Part shown: in pieces, positions 9,676 through 17,878 of the stretch | How positions within the stretch are numbered: position 1 is the first letter of the stretch | Layout: the number at the start of each line of letters is the position of its first letter | Assembly (NCBI GenBank): GCA_013177805.1 | Contig: JABLXU010000022.1 | Location: 79,595 to 143,594 of the forward strand | Reading direction: 5' to 3' | Source: Candidatus Omnitrophota bacterium | GTDB lineage: Bacteria; Hinthialibacterota; Hinthialibacteria; Hinthialibacterales; Hinthialibacteraceae | Length of the DNA stretch: 64,000 nucleotides | Notes under the pieces: model-generated | Database searches by the model: none | The model's input: the letters and a program-made list of their open reading frames with translations, nothing else | Told to the model about the DNA's origin: nothing | Translations under genes and position numbers: made by a program

Positions 9676-10842
9676 ATGACCGATATCCATTCGTGCGCGA
9701 ATCTCTATCAGCAACGATTCCAATCCACTCCCCGGGCGGCCGGCATCGCCCCAGGCCGGGTGGAAATCCTGGGCAACCATACCGATTACAACGGCGGCCT
9801 GGTTTTCACCGTGGCCATCGACAAGACCATCACCGTCTGCGGAGAAAAAATACCCGAACCGCGGATCACGGTGTACTCCGAGGCCCTCCAGGAGGAAACC
9901 AGTTTCGCCCCTGAACCGCTTGTCAAGGATTCCGCGCATCCCTGGGCGGATTACGTCAAAGGCGTGCTGGCGCAATTGCGGAAGCATGGCATCCCGTGGG
10001 GTGGCTTCCAGGCGGTGATCGGCGGAGACCTGCCCATCGGAGCGGGAGTCAGCAGTTCCGCCGCGCTCGAGGCCGCCACGGCCTTGTTCATCAAAGCCCT
10101 GTATCCCTATGACATGGACAAATTGCGGCTGGCGCAACTGTGCCGGGCGGCGGAAAACGAATTCGTGGGCATGCCCTGCGGCCTGCTCGATCAATTCTCG
10201 TCCTTTTTCGGCGAGAAGGATTCTATCATTATGTTGGATTGCCGCGATCTGACCCACAAAATCCTTCCATTGCCCTCACCGGTGCCCCGGATTGTGTTGT
10301 GTGATTCAGGCACCCGGCACGAACTGGTGGATAGCGAATACCGTGTGCGGCGCGAACAATGCCAAGCCGCCTGCCGCGTGCTTGCCAACCTGCTTGGGAA
10401 AGAAATCAACCAACTGCGCGATATCACGATGCTTGAGTTCATGGATCTGGAAGACGCGATGGACGATGTCCTGCGCCGCCGCGTCCGGCATGTACTATAC
10501 GAAAACCAGCGGGTGATGCGGGGCGTGGCCGCAGTTCAACTCCACAACCTGCACCACCTGGGAGAATTGATGGTGCAATCCCATCAGAGCTCCCGCAATC
10601 TGTTTGAAAATAGCTGCCGGGAACTGGATTTCCTTGTCGAAGAGGCCATGCAGATACCCGGCTGTTACGGAGCGAAACTTACCGGTGGAGGATTCGGCGG
10701 CAGTACCGTCAATTTGGTGCAGCCTGAACACACGGAGGAATTCATCCGCGCCATCCAGGAACGCTTCGAACTAAAATTCGGCCGCCCCTGCCCTACGCTG
10801 GTCTGCTCGGTCGGCGAAGGCGCGCGGATGGTGGAATTGTAG
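9676..10842 (+). CDS. galK: Galactokinase (GHMP kinase)
   Basis: 388 aa, normal galactokinase length. It phosphorylates galactose at C1 with ATP. The N-terminal signature reads GRVEILGNHTDYNGG, where classical enzymes have GRxNLIGEHTDYN; the E/N swap is common in Verrucomicrobia/Planctomycete-type galactokinases as I recall. GHMP motif 2 is PIGAGVSSSAALEA and motif 3 is TGGGFGGSTVN. The ATG at 9676 opens the conserved part; only a weak GGGAAA lies upstream, and translation may partly follow from the epimerase gene. A related sugar (for example N-acetylgalactosamine) is an alternative substrate. Confidence 0.9.
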   Translation: MTDIHSCANLYQQRFQSTPRAAGIAPGRVEILGNHTDYNGGLVFTVAIDKTITVCGEKIPEPRITVYSEALQEETSFAPEPLVKDSAHPWADYVKGVLAQLRKHGIPWGGFQAVIGGDLPIGAGVSSSAALEAATALFIKALYPYDMDKLRLAQLCRAAENEFVGMPCGLLDQFSSFFGEKDSIIMLDCRDLTHKILPLPSPVPRIVLCDSGTRHELVDSEYRVRREQCQAACRVLANLLGKEINQLRDITMLEFMDLEDAMDDVLRRRVRHVLYENQRVMRGVAAVQLHNLHHLGELMVQSHQSSRNLFENSCRELDFLVEEAMQIPGCYGAKLTGGGFGGSTVNLVQPEHTEEFIRAIQERFELKFGRPCPTLVCSVGEGARMVEL

Positions 10843-11301
10843 ATGAGAAAGACAGAGGGTTATCACCGGCAGCCTGGAAAGGGCCGGTAGAATCTTACCC
10901 TTAGGTTCCTCCGCTCCTACGTTCTGTTGGATTTTCATCAGGATTTGGTTCCAGAACAATGGAATGGCCGTGCCGATGCCCGTGGAGCTTGTATACTTGC
11001 CTAGGGCTTTGGCTCAGGGAAAAAGCCGAGAGCAAGATAACCAATTCCCTCTCCCGCTGGGAGAGGGATAGGGTGAGGGAAGCCCGGAACAGGCGCCATA
11101 TCGCCTTTTCATGCCAATTTGCGGATCCAGGCCTTTGGGGGAATTGAATCTACGCTGAAGAAACTCAACATAGCCGGTGAGGCTTATTCTGAAACGAATT
11201 TATCTAAAAAGAATATACTTGAGTGGCATTCAGAAGGAATGGATCTTGGAATCTGCCTTTTTTGAAAAAAACCTTGTTAAACCATAATCGGGGAGAAAAC
11301 C
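10843..11301. other. Intergenic region upstream of the rhamnosidase gene
   Basis: About 460 bases without a supported gene. The middle holds a copy of the dispersed repeat (11044-11115). The A/T-rich part at 11180-11290 probably contains the promoter of the rhamnosidase, but no hexamer pair with good spacing stands out. Confidence 0.4.
11044..11115 (+). repeat. Dispersed intergenic repeat, copy A
   Basis: A palindromic head (CCCTCTCCC-GCTGG-GAGAGGG) is followed by TAGGGTGAGGGA, GCCCGGAA, AGGC and CCTTTTCATG. The same order of blocks recurs at 43631-43702, with weaker relatives at 35587, 22041 and 665. It lies between genes and codes for nothing obvious. Confidence 0.7.
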
Positions 11302-14300
11302 ATGCGTATCTTAATCAACCTCCTGCTTCTTTGCCCGCTCTTAGGTTCACTTGGTATATTTTCCTATTCCGCGGAAGAAACCACCGGGTCTCCTCATCAC
11401 CTCCTCTGCGAGTATTTGGTGAATCCCCTGGGGCTGGATGAGCCCGCGCCGCGCCTCTTCTGGCGCTTGCCGGAGGAGTTTCAAAAGCAAACCGCGTATC
11501 AATTGCTGGTGGCTTCCAGCCCGGATTTATTGCGTGAATCCCGCGCCGATGTGCTCGATACAGGCAAAGTCGATTCAGATCAATCCATCCACGTCGTGTA
11601 TTCCGGCCCGCCCCTGCGTTCCAACGTCCGCTATTATTGGACGGTCCGTGTCTGGGACGAGCAGGGCCGCCCCAGCCCCTTCGCCCCGGCCGCCTTCTGG
11701 CAGATGGGCCTGCTGAATGCCTCGGATTGGAAAGCGCAATGGATCGGTCTGGAAGGCGCTCTGCCGGACAACGCCGCGCCGCACGTGGGCTATCACAGCC
11801 AACTGGAAAAATCCGCGGAGCATACCAAGTGGGTGCAAATCGATTTGGGCCAATCCCGCCGCGTGGACCGGGTGCGGCTGTACCCCTGCCAGCCTTTCGA
11901 TTATTCCAAGAATCCCGGTTTTCTGTTCCCCGTGCGGTTTCGCGTGGATGTTTCCAATGATCCCGAGTTTCAAACGAGTGAAACCGTGTGGGACCTAACC
12001 AGCGGGGATTTCCCCAATCCCGGCGCGGCGGTGGTAGAGCAGGCATTCCCTCCCCGCAAAAGCCGTTATGTCCGGCTGACGGTCACCCGGCTGGCCCATC
12101 GCGACGCGGACAATTACGCCTTTGCCCTGGCCGAGCTGGAATGCTTGTCCGGAGAACAAGTAATCTCCCAAGGCCGCCCGGCGGCTTCGTTCGATACCAT
12201 CGAATCGGATGTTTGGTCACTGCGCCATGTGAACGACGGGATTAATGAAACGCGCGAGGCCCGGTTCGCCCTGCCCAGTCCTTCACCAATGCTGCGCAAG
12301 ACCTTCACGCTGAACGTACCCGTCCGCCGCGCCACTTTGTATGCCACCGCGTTAGGGCTTTATGAAGCGCGGATCAACGGATTACGCGTGGGGAAAAATC
12401 TTCTCGCCCCGGAGTGGACCGATTACCATCAGCGGATTCAAGTACAGGCTTACGACGTGACCGGAATGCTGCGGCAAGGGGAAAACGTCATCGGCGCGAT
12501 GCTAGGGGAAGGCTGGTACGCCGGCATGGTGGGCCTCTTGGGGCCGCGGCAGTATGGTTCACGGCTGGGTTTCCTGGCGCAGTTGGAAATCGAGTGTGGA
12601 GATGGAACCACGCGCACGGTGGTCACCGGTCCGAGTTGGAGAATCACGGATCAGGGCCCCATCCGTGGTTCGGATATCATCCGCGGTGAAACCTACGACG
12701 CCCGGCTGGAAATGCCGGGTTGGGACACACCGGGCTTCGATGACAGCGCCTGGCAACCGGTATCGCTCCTGCCGCCTGGGGACGTGAAACTCGTCGCCCA
12801 GCCTAACGAGCCGATCCAAATTACTCAGGAACTCAGCCCGCTGAACATCACGGAGCCCACGCCGGGTGTTTATGTCTTCGATCTGGGACAGAACATGGTG
12901 GGCTGGTGCCGGCTCCGGATTCGAGGCGAGGCCGGGCAACGGATCGAAATTCAGCATGGCGAAATGCTGAATCCCGATGGCACGGTCTATACGCAAAACC
13001 TGCGCGATCACAACCGCCGGGATCCCGTGCAGGAATATCAGAAGGACGTTTTCATTGGCCGGGGCGGTGAAGCCATCTTCGAACCGCATTTCACCTACCA
13101 TGGGTTCCGCTACGTGGAAGTGAGGGGTCTGACCCGCAAGCCCTCGCGGGGCGATATGGCCGGCTGCGTGTTCCATTCCGCCGCGCCGCTCAATGGGACT
13201 TTCGAATGCTCGGACCCGATGCTCAACCAGCTGATGAAAAACATCGTCTGGACCAAGCGCGGCAACCTGCATTCCACCCCCACCGATTGCCCCCAGCGCG
13301 ACGAACGCCTGGGGTGGATGGGCGACGCGCAGGCGTTTTCGCAGACCGCCTGCTACCTCATGAACCTGGGCGCGTTCTATACCAAGTGGTGCCAGGATAT
13401 CCGCGACGCGCAGGCGGACGACGGCCGCTTCGCCGATTTCTCGCCCAATCCCGCCAAGAGCAAGAACGCGTTTCTGGCCGCTCCCGCCTGGGCGGACGCG
13501 GGGGTGATCATCCCCTGGCGGATGTACGTCAATTACGGCGATTCGCGGATTCTCGAACGCCATTACGACGCGGCGAAACGGTGGGTGGAATATGTCCGGA
13601 GTCAAAGCCCGGAGGGGATCTGGATTCAGGGACGCGGCAACGATTACGGCGACTGGCTCAACGGCGATCAACTGATTTTGGAAAATTGGCCCAAGAAAGG
13701 GGCCGACACGCCGCGGGAAATCTTCGCCACCGCGTTTTACGCCCATTCCACGGAAATTTTGTCAAAGATGGCGAAAATTTTAGGAAAGAATGATGAAGCG
13801 GAACAATACGCCCGGCTGGCCGGAGTTATCAAGGCGGCGTTTTGTAAGCGTTTTGTCCAGCCGGATGGACGCATCACCAGCGACAATCAAAGCGTATACG
13901 GCCTGGCCTTGCATTTTGATCTGCTGCCGGAAGATCAACGTCCGCTGGCGGTTCAGCATCTTCTCCGGAAGATTGAAGAGTACAACCAACACATCTCCAC
14001 CGGCATCCAGGCCACGCACCGTATGATGCTGGAACTGGTCCGCTGGGGGCAAGCGGATACGGCTTACCGGCTGCTGATGAACCGGACCATCCCCTCGTGG
14101 GGTTACATGATCGATCAGGGCGCGACCACTATTTGGGAACGATGGGACGGCTGGGTGGAGGGGCGTGGTTTTCAAAATCCCGGCATGAATTCGTTCAACC
14201 ATTACGCCTTCGGCTCGGTGGGCGAGTGGATGTTCCGGCATATCCTGGGCATTCAGCCGGATCCGGAGCATCCGGCATACCGGCATTTCGTCATTCATCC

Positions 14301-14571
14301 CATCCCCGGCGGGGGGCTGACCTACGCGAAAGGCACGTTGGATACGTTGTATGGAACCATCCGGATTTCCTGGAAACGGGAAGATCCGTCCTTCGAAATG
14401 GAATGCGCCATTCCCCCCAACACCACGGCTACGGTATATGTACCGTCATCCAATCCCGAGAAATTGACCGAGACGAACGGAAAACTTATTGCCCCACCCC
14501 GGTATGAGAAAGGCTGTTTCGTTTTGGAATTGTCTCCGGGTACCTATCATTGGATTACGGAGTTGAAATAG
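11302..14571 (+). CDS. Secreted alpha-L-rhamnosidase, GH78
   Basis: 1089 aa with a signal peptide (about 1-24). Order: N-terminal fibronectin-like domain (about 30-140), an inserted F5/8 type C (discoidin) carbohydrate-binding module (about 165-285, KWVQIDLGQSRRVDRVRLYP), the Bac_rhamnosid N domain with W-T-D-Y near 375, then the (alpha/alpha)6 barrel and a C-terminal beta domain. Catalytic acids are in DCPQRDERLGWMGD (about 662-675), with the general base candidate in IWERWDGW (about 946). It would release L-rhamnose from pectic or other surface glycans in the periplasm or outside. GGGGAG precedes the ATG. Confidence 0.95.
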   Translation: MRILINLLLLCPLLGSLGIFSYSAEETTGSPHHLLCEYLVNPLGLDEPAPRLFWRLPEEFQKQTAYQLLVASSPDLLRESRADVLDTGKVDSDQSIHVVYSGPPLRSNVRYYWTVRVWDEQGRPSPFAPAAFWQMGLLNASDWKAQWIGLEGALPDNAAPHVGYHSQLEKSAEHTKWVQIDLGQSRRVDRVRLYPCQPFDYSKNPGFLFPVRFRVDVSNDPEFQTSETVWDLTSGDFPNPGAAVVEQAFPPRKSRYVRLTVTRLAHRDADNYAFALAELECLSGEQVISQGRPAASFDTIESDVWSLRHVNDGINETREARFALPSPSPMLRKTFTLNVPVRRATLYATALGLYEARINGLRVGKNLLAPEWTDYHQRIQVQAYDVTGMLRQGENVIGAMLGEGWYAGMVGLLGPRQYGSRLGFLAQLEIECGDGTTRTVVTGPSWRITDQGPIRGSDIIRGETYDARLEMPGWDTPGFDDSAWQPVSLLPPGDVKLVAQPNEPIQITQELSPLNITEPTPGVYVFDLGQNMVGWCRLRIRGEAGQRIEIQHGEMLNPDGTVYTQNLRDHNRRDPVQEYQKDVFIGRGGEAIFEPHFTYHGFRYVEVRGLTRKPSRGDMAGCVFHSAAPLNGTFECSDPMLNQLMKNIVWTKRGNLHSTPTDCPQRDERLGWMGDAQAFSQTACYLMNLGAFYTKWCQDIRDAQADDGRFADFSPNPAKSKNAFLAAPAWADAGVIIPWRMYVNYGDSRILERHYDAAKRWVEYVRSQSPEGIWIQGRGNDYGDWLNGDQLILENWPKKGADTPREIFATAFYAHSTEILSKMAKILGKNDEAEQYARLAGVIKAAFCKRFVQPDGRITSDNQSVYGLALHFDLLPEDQRPLAVQHLLRKIEEYNQHISTGIQATHRMMLELVRWGQADTAYRLLMNRTIPSWGYMIDQGATTIWERWDGWVEGRGFQNPGMNSFNHYAFGSVGEWMFRHILGIQPDPEHPAYRHFVIHPIPGGGLTYAKGTLDTLYGTIRISWKREDPSFEMECAIPPNTTATVYVPSSNPEKLTETNGKLIAPPRYEKGCFVLELSPGTYHWITELK

Positions 14572-14697
14572 AAGCGGATTTCCCACTTTACGGTCCCCTA
14601 TTTTTTTGATAGGTTTAATTTACTCCATGGACTGGTTATTCATATAAATCACCAGACCAGAAGGAGATACAATTTCATCAATCTGGGAGGTTCTAAA

Positions 14698-16353
14698 ATG
14701 AACAAAATCAGGGGAGTAGTGCTATTTGTGGTGCTGGGTGTCCTCGTCTTGCCGGGATATGCCCAATATGGCATCTTCGACAAGACCGCGGATTGGGGCG
14801 GTCCCGATTCGCCTCCTCAGCGGGGCAGTTATAAGGTCCCAGGTGAAGTGGTCGTCACCGGCAGTGGAGCCAGCGCGGAATACACCATGTACGGCAACGG
14901 GGATGACATCTGGGACAACAACGACGAAGGCTTTTTCGTCTATACGGAGAAAGCCGGCAGCTGGAGGCTCTCGGCCCGGGTGATGTGGCTCTACAACGGC
15001 GGCGGGAACGAATGGGCCAAAGTCGGGGTGATGATGCGCGAAACGGGGAACTCGGCCACCTCCCGGCATTACTGGATCGAGTTGCGTGCCGGCTCGGGAA
15101 GCGATGGAGACCGGACGGACGCGCAATGGCGGGCGACTACCGGCGGTTCGTCCAGCAACGTGCAGATCCTTGAAAATGGCGCGGATGTTTCGGATCCCGG
15201 AGACGGATTGTACCTGCGGATCACCCGGTACGCGGAAATCGATCTCGTCGTGAGCGAATATTCGTATGATGGCGTCAACTGGGTGTTCGCCCACAGCATG
15301 AATATGGAATTTCCCGAAACCATCGCGTGGGGCTTGGCCATCAGCAACCATCTGGACAATGAGGATCTCGCGGAAGCCATCGTTTCCAATGTCAAATTGG
15401 AGCAAGTAGCGGCCATTCCCTTCACTGTGACCCGGTCGATGAATACCAAATCGTTTGTCCCGGGGCAAACGATCACCACCACGCTGGCTGTCCAGAACTT
15501 CGCTCTCCAGGCCACCGAAGTCAACATCACGGAGACTCCACCGGCCGGTTTCGCCATCAGCGAGATCAGCCATGGCGGCACGGAGAGCGGCGGCGTAATC
15601 TCATGGACCCTCTCTGCCCCGCCGGGTCAAACCCTGGTCACGTACAAAGTGACGGTTCCCACGAGCTATGATCCGGCCGTCAATGGATACAGCGTGTCAT
15701 GGTCAGGATCCGGAGGCGGGCTGGACACATCGGGCATCACCAACATGTTCTTGGTGGACGTGGCCATCGGCGAAACGTTGTTCTCGTTCGATTTTTCAGA
15801 CGTGAGCCAGCTCGATCAGTGGGAAGACCTGGCTGGAGTGTTCGATATCGCCGATGGGCATTTCTATGAAATCGTCGACGCGGGCGGCCCCCTGGTGACG
15901 CTCACCGGCGATCCCACGCTGACGGATGTCGCCGTCACCGTCAAAGGAATGGGCCTGGTGGGAGACGCCGACTGGGGGGTGGTGGTCCGGTGCACGGACC
16001 TCGGCAACATGTACTCGTGGCAATACGTGAATGGCTACTTGAGAGTCCTCAGGTATGCGGGAGGCACCCGCACAGAACCCCTCGGCGTGAGTATCAATTA
16101 TGCGGAGGAATTGAACGTATGGCGGGAATTCACCCTCATCGTGAAGGGCAATGTCCTTTATGCGTTCTTCGATGGGGAAATTCAGGGGATCGTCGTGGAT
16201 AACGCCTTGTCAGCCGGCCAAGTGGGTCTCTTCGGCTGGGTCAACGCGGGAACGGATTTGAGCGCCGTGCCCGGCGGCATCGCGTTTGATGATTTCGTGG
16301 TCTCCACTGTAGCTGGACCTCCCACGGCCGTTGGGGAATGGTCCTTGTATTGA
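14698..16353 (+). CDS. Secreted multi-domain protein with DUF11-like module and W-S-L-Y carboxyl end
   Basis: 551 aa, signal peptide cleaved near A-Q at 21-23. Residues 30-235 look like a concanavalin/LamG-type beta sandwich (regulation of the GVMMRE, HYWIELRAG kind seen in DUF1349-like lectin folds). Residues 240-350 form a DUF11-like adhesive repeat (TETPPAGFAISEISHGG, VSWSGSGGG). Residues 365-535 form a second lectin-like sandwich ending in IAFDDFVVS. The protein ends G-P-P-T-A-V-G-E-W-S-L-Y. The other large secreted protein at 39063 shares the DUF11-like module and the same kind of end. A strong terminator follows. No catalytic site is evident; a surface or glycan-binding role is likely. 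Confidence 0.8.
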   Translation: MNKIRGVVLFVVLGVLVLPGYAQYGIFDKTADWGGPDSPPQRGSYKVPGEVVVTGSGASAEYTMYGNGDDIWDNNDEGFFVYTEKAGSWRLSARVMWLYNGGGNEWAKVGVMMRETGNSATSRHYWIELRAGSGSDGDRTDAQWRATTGGSSSNVQILENGADVSDPGDGLYLRITRYAEIDLVVSEYSYDGVNWVFAHSMNMEFPETIAWGLAISNHLDNEDLAEAIVSNVKLEQVAAIPFTVTRSMNTKSFVPGQTITTTLAVQNFALQATEVNITETPPAGFAISEISHGGTESGGVISWTLSAPPGQTLVTYKVTVPTSYDPAVNGYSVSWSGSGGGLDTSGITNMFLVDVAIGETLFSFDFSDVSQLDQWEDLAGVFDIADGHFYEIVDAGGPLVTLTGDPTLTDVAVTVKGMGLVGDADWGVVVRCTDLGNMYSWQYVNGYLRVLRYAGGTRTEPLGVSINYAEELNVWREFTLIVKGNVLYAFFDGEIQGIVVDNALSAGQVGLFGWVNAGTDLSAVPGGIAFDDFVVSTVAGPPTAVGEWSLY

Positions 16354-16398
16354 TGGGTATGCATTGGTACTGAAATAGTCTTGGAATATGGTCCAACC

Positions 16399-16429
16399 AA
16401 GGGCGGGTGAAATTCCCCGCCCTTTTTTT
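16399..16429 (+). terminator. Rho-independent terminator
   Basis: GGGCGGG (16401-16407) pairs with CCCGCCC (16416-16422), extended by A-T pairs, and is followed by seven T. It ends the transcript of the secreted W-S-L-Y protein. Confidence 0.9.
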
Positions 16430-16579
16430 ACTTTATGGTGACTATGCAGGAGGCCTTTCTCGCGTGGGGATCCCATCCCCCCTTATAACAAATCAGAACC
16501 TGGATCCTCGTCTCGGGGCGGGCATTTTCCTGGCCCATCTCCGGGCAAAAATTTTCTGAGATTTTTTGAAAAATCCCTG

Positions 16580-16608
16580 TTGACATTGAAAATGACTCAT
16601 GATATCAA
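16580..16608 (+). promoter_or_regulatory. Sigma70-type promoter for the orphan RNA
   Basis: A consensus TTGACA (16580-16585) is followed after exactly 17 nt by TATCAA (16603-16608). The predicted start is near 16615. No coding frame follows, so it appears to drive the structured RNA. Confidence 0.7.
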
Positions 16609-16614
16609 TAAGAA

Positions 16615-16852
16615 TGTGAGGATCGAAAAAGGATCCCAGTATGTGGATCCCGGTCTTCCCAGGGAGGGCGAGCGCATTCGCCCAGGCAAGGGTTCCGTGG
16701 TTGTGAAACCATGACCCTAAACATCATACGTCCTGAAGTGTGATAACTTCAGGAAACAAGAAAGGTAGGCGTTTATGCGGGTACAAGAAACGCCAACCAA
16801 TGGTTGAAGGAAGGAGTCATTCAAAGCGATTTGGTGACTCCTTCCTTGTTTT
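16615..16852 (+). ncRNA. Structured non-coding RNA of unknown class, about 240 nt
   Basis: The transcript bounded by the promoter at 16580 and a 13-bp terminator can form a chain of hairpins, all directly visible: GGGCGA/TCGCCC (16666-16671/16678-16683); AGGGT...CGTGGTT-GTGA-AACCATG-ACCCT (16689-16718) closed by a GNRA loop; TCCTGAAGT/ACTTCAGGA (16731-16739/16746-16754), nine perfect pairs; GGT-A-GGCGTTT/AAACGCC-A-ACC (16764-16798) with an internal A.A mismatch; then AAGGAAGGAGTCA/TGACTCCTTCCTT (16807-16819/16835-16847) and TGTTTT. I see no tmRNA, RNase P, SRP or known riboswitch signature. It contains several GGA triplets. It could be a stand-alone RNA or an attenuator for the gene 225 nt further on. 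Confidence 0.65.
16807..16852 (+). terminator. Intrinsic terminator ending the orphan RNA
   Basis: Thirteen perfect pairs (16807-16819 with 16835-16847) around a 15-nt loop, followed by TGTTTT. Confidence 0.85.
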
Positions 16853-17077
16853 AAACCTTCATTTTCCCTAATCTCGTTCCGATTGTTATTTGTTTCTATT
16901 CCATCCTTGGATATGAGAATCGCTGTTCATTCTCGCCTGCCCAGGGGAGTGGTCCCATCATCCCATATAGGATTCCCAGTTCCTCAAACGATTGAAATCC
17001 GGTTATGCTCTCCCTTATTTCCCCTGAATATGATAATGTAAACCTGCTTGTTCCTTGCAGAAGGGGCGTACCAACCG

Positions 17078-17878
17078 ATGCGTCTTTCAGCCAGCCAGGT
17101 TTCGTTGAACCGACGGAGCCGATGGCTTCTCTTCGTCTTGTTTTTTGCGGGGGATGGTTTTAGCCACCCGCCCTTCCCGGCCTATATCCAGCACCAGACT
17201 GGAATTTATATCGGATCTCAAAACATCGACATTGAATTGGAACTGACCTTCTTCAACACGGTGGCCTTGCGGGAACGAAATGATATGGATGCCGATGATG
17301 ACGGCCAAATCTCCCGGGAGGAAACAATCCACTATCTGAAAGCGCACGAGGAAGGTTTTCTGGACTCCCTGCGGCTTAGAATCAACCAACAATCCCTCCC
17401 CATCGTATCCTTATACGAACCGGAGATGGACCTCCTGGCGGACACGCGAACCGCTCCCAGCCCCTTCCTTATCCGGCTGTATTATTTTTCCCACACGCCC
17501 CAAGAACTCGCGTCCGGGGGTACCGTGGAACTGGATGACCGGTTGTTTCCCAACGATCCCGCGGTCTGCCATTGGTTTTTCACCCTGTCGGACGAATCTG
17601 CCCCGCAAGAAAAACCGCACGCCGGTTATTGGCTCTCCCCAAAATATGAAACTCAGCCCCGGCGCGCGTTGGCGCGGATTGGGCCATCCCATCCAGCCCA
17701 TTCCCGTACCGCCTTACCCCTTTCCACCCTGTATCCCTGTTTAACGCATATCCAATGCGTACCAATGGCCCTGCTTGTCCCTGGCTTCCCTGCAATGGCA
17801 TCCGGATGGGCAAGCGCGGGATTTTCCCTATATTTCCCATGGCGGGAAAGATTGATGAATACGTGGGGAGGTTCATGA
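17078..17878 (+). CDS. Secreted EF-hand protein of unknown function
   Basis: 266 aa. The ATG at 17078 opens a signal peptide (RRSRWLLFVLFFAGDGFS); a TTG ten codons upstream lacks a spaced ribosome site. A canonical EF-hand calcium loop, DADDDGQISREE, lies near residues 71-82, framed by helices (VALRERN; HYLKAHEEGFLDSL). The middle is beta-rich. The last 60 residues are odd: rich in Pro, Ala, Ser and Cys, without clear structure. The stop overlaps the start of the CehA/McbA gene by the ATGA arrangement, so the two are translationally coupled. I do not recognise the family; calcium binding is inferred from the loop. Confidence 0.65.
   Translation: MRLSASQVSLNRRSRWLLFVLFFAGDGFSHPPFPAYIQHQTGIYIGSQNIDIELELTFFNTVALRERNDMDADDDGQISREETIHYLKAHEEGFLDSLRLRINQQSLPIVSLYEPEMDLLADTRTAPSPFLIRLYYFSHTPQELASGGTVELDDRLFPNDPAVCHWFFTLSDESAPQEKPHAGYWLSPKYETQPRRALARIGPSHPAHSRTALPLSTLYPCLTHIQCVPMALLVPGFPAMASGWASAGFSLYFPWRERLMNTWGGS

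Noticed and set aside
16615..16852. 6S RNA, SRP RNA, tmRNA, RNase P or a common riboswitch as the identity of the orphan RNA
   Set aside because: None of the key conserved sequences of these classes can be seen, and the multi-hairpin layout does not fit a 6S-type single rod.
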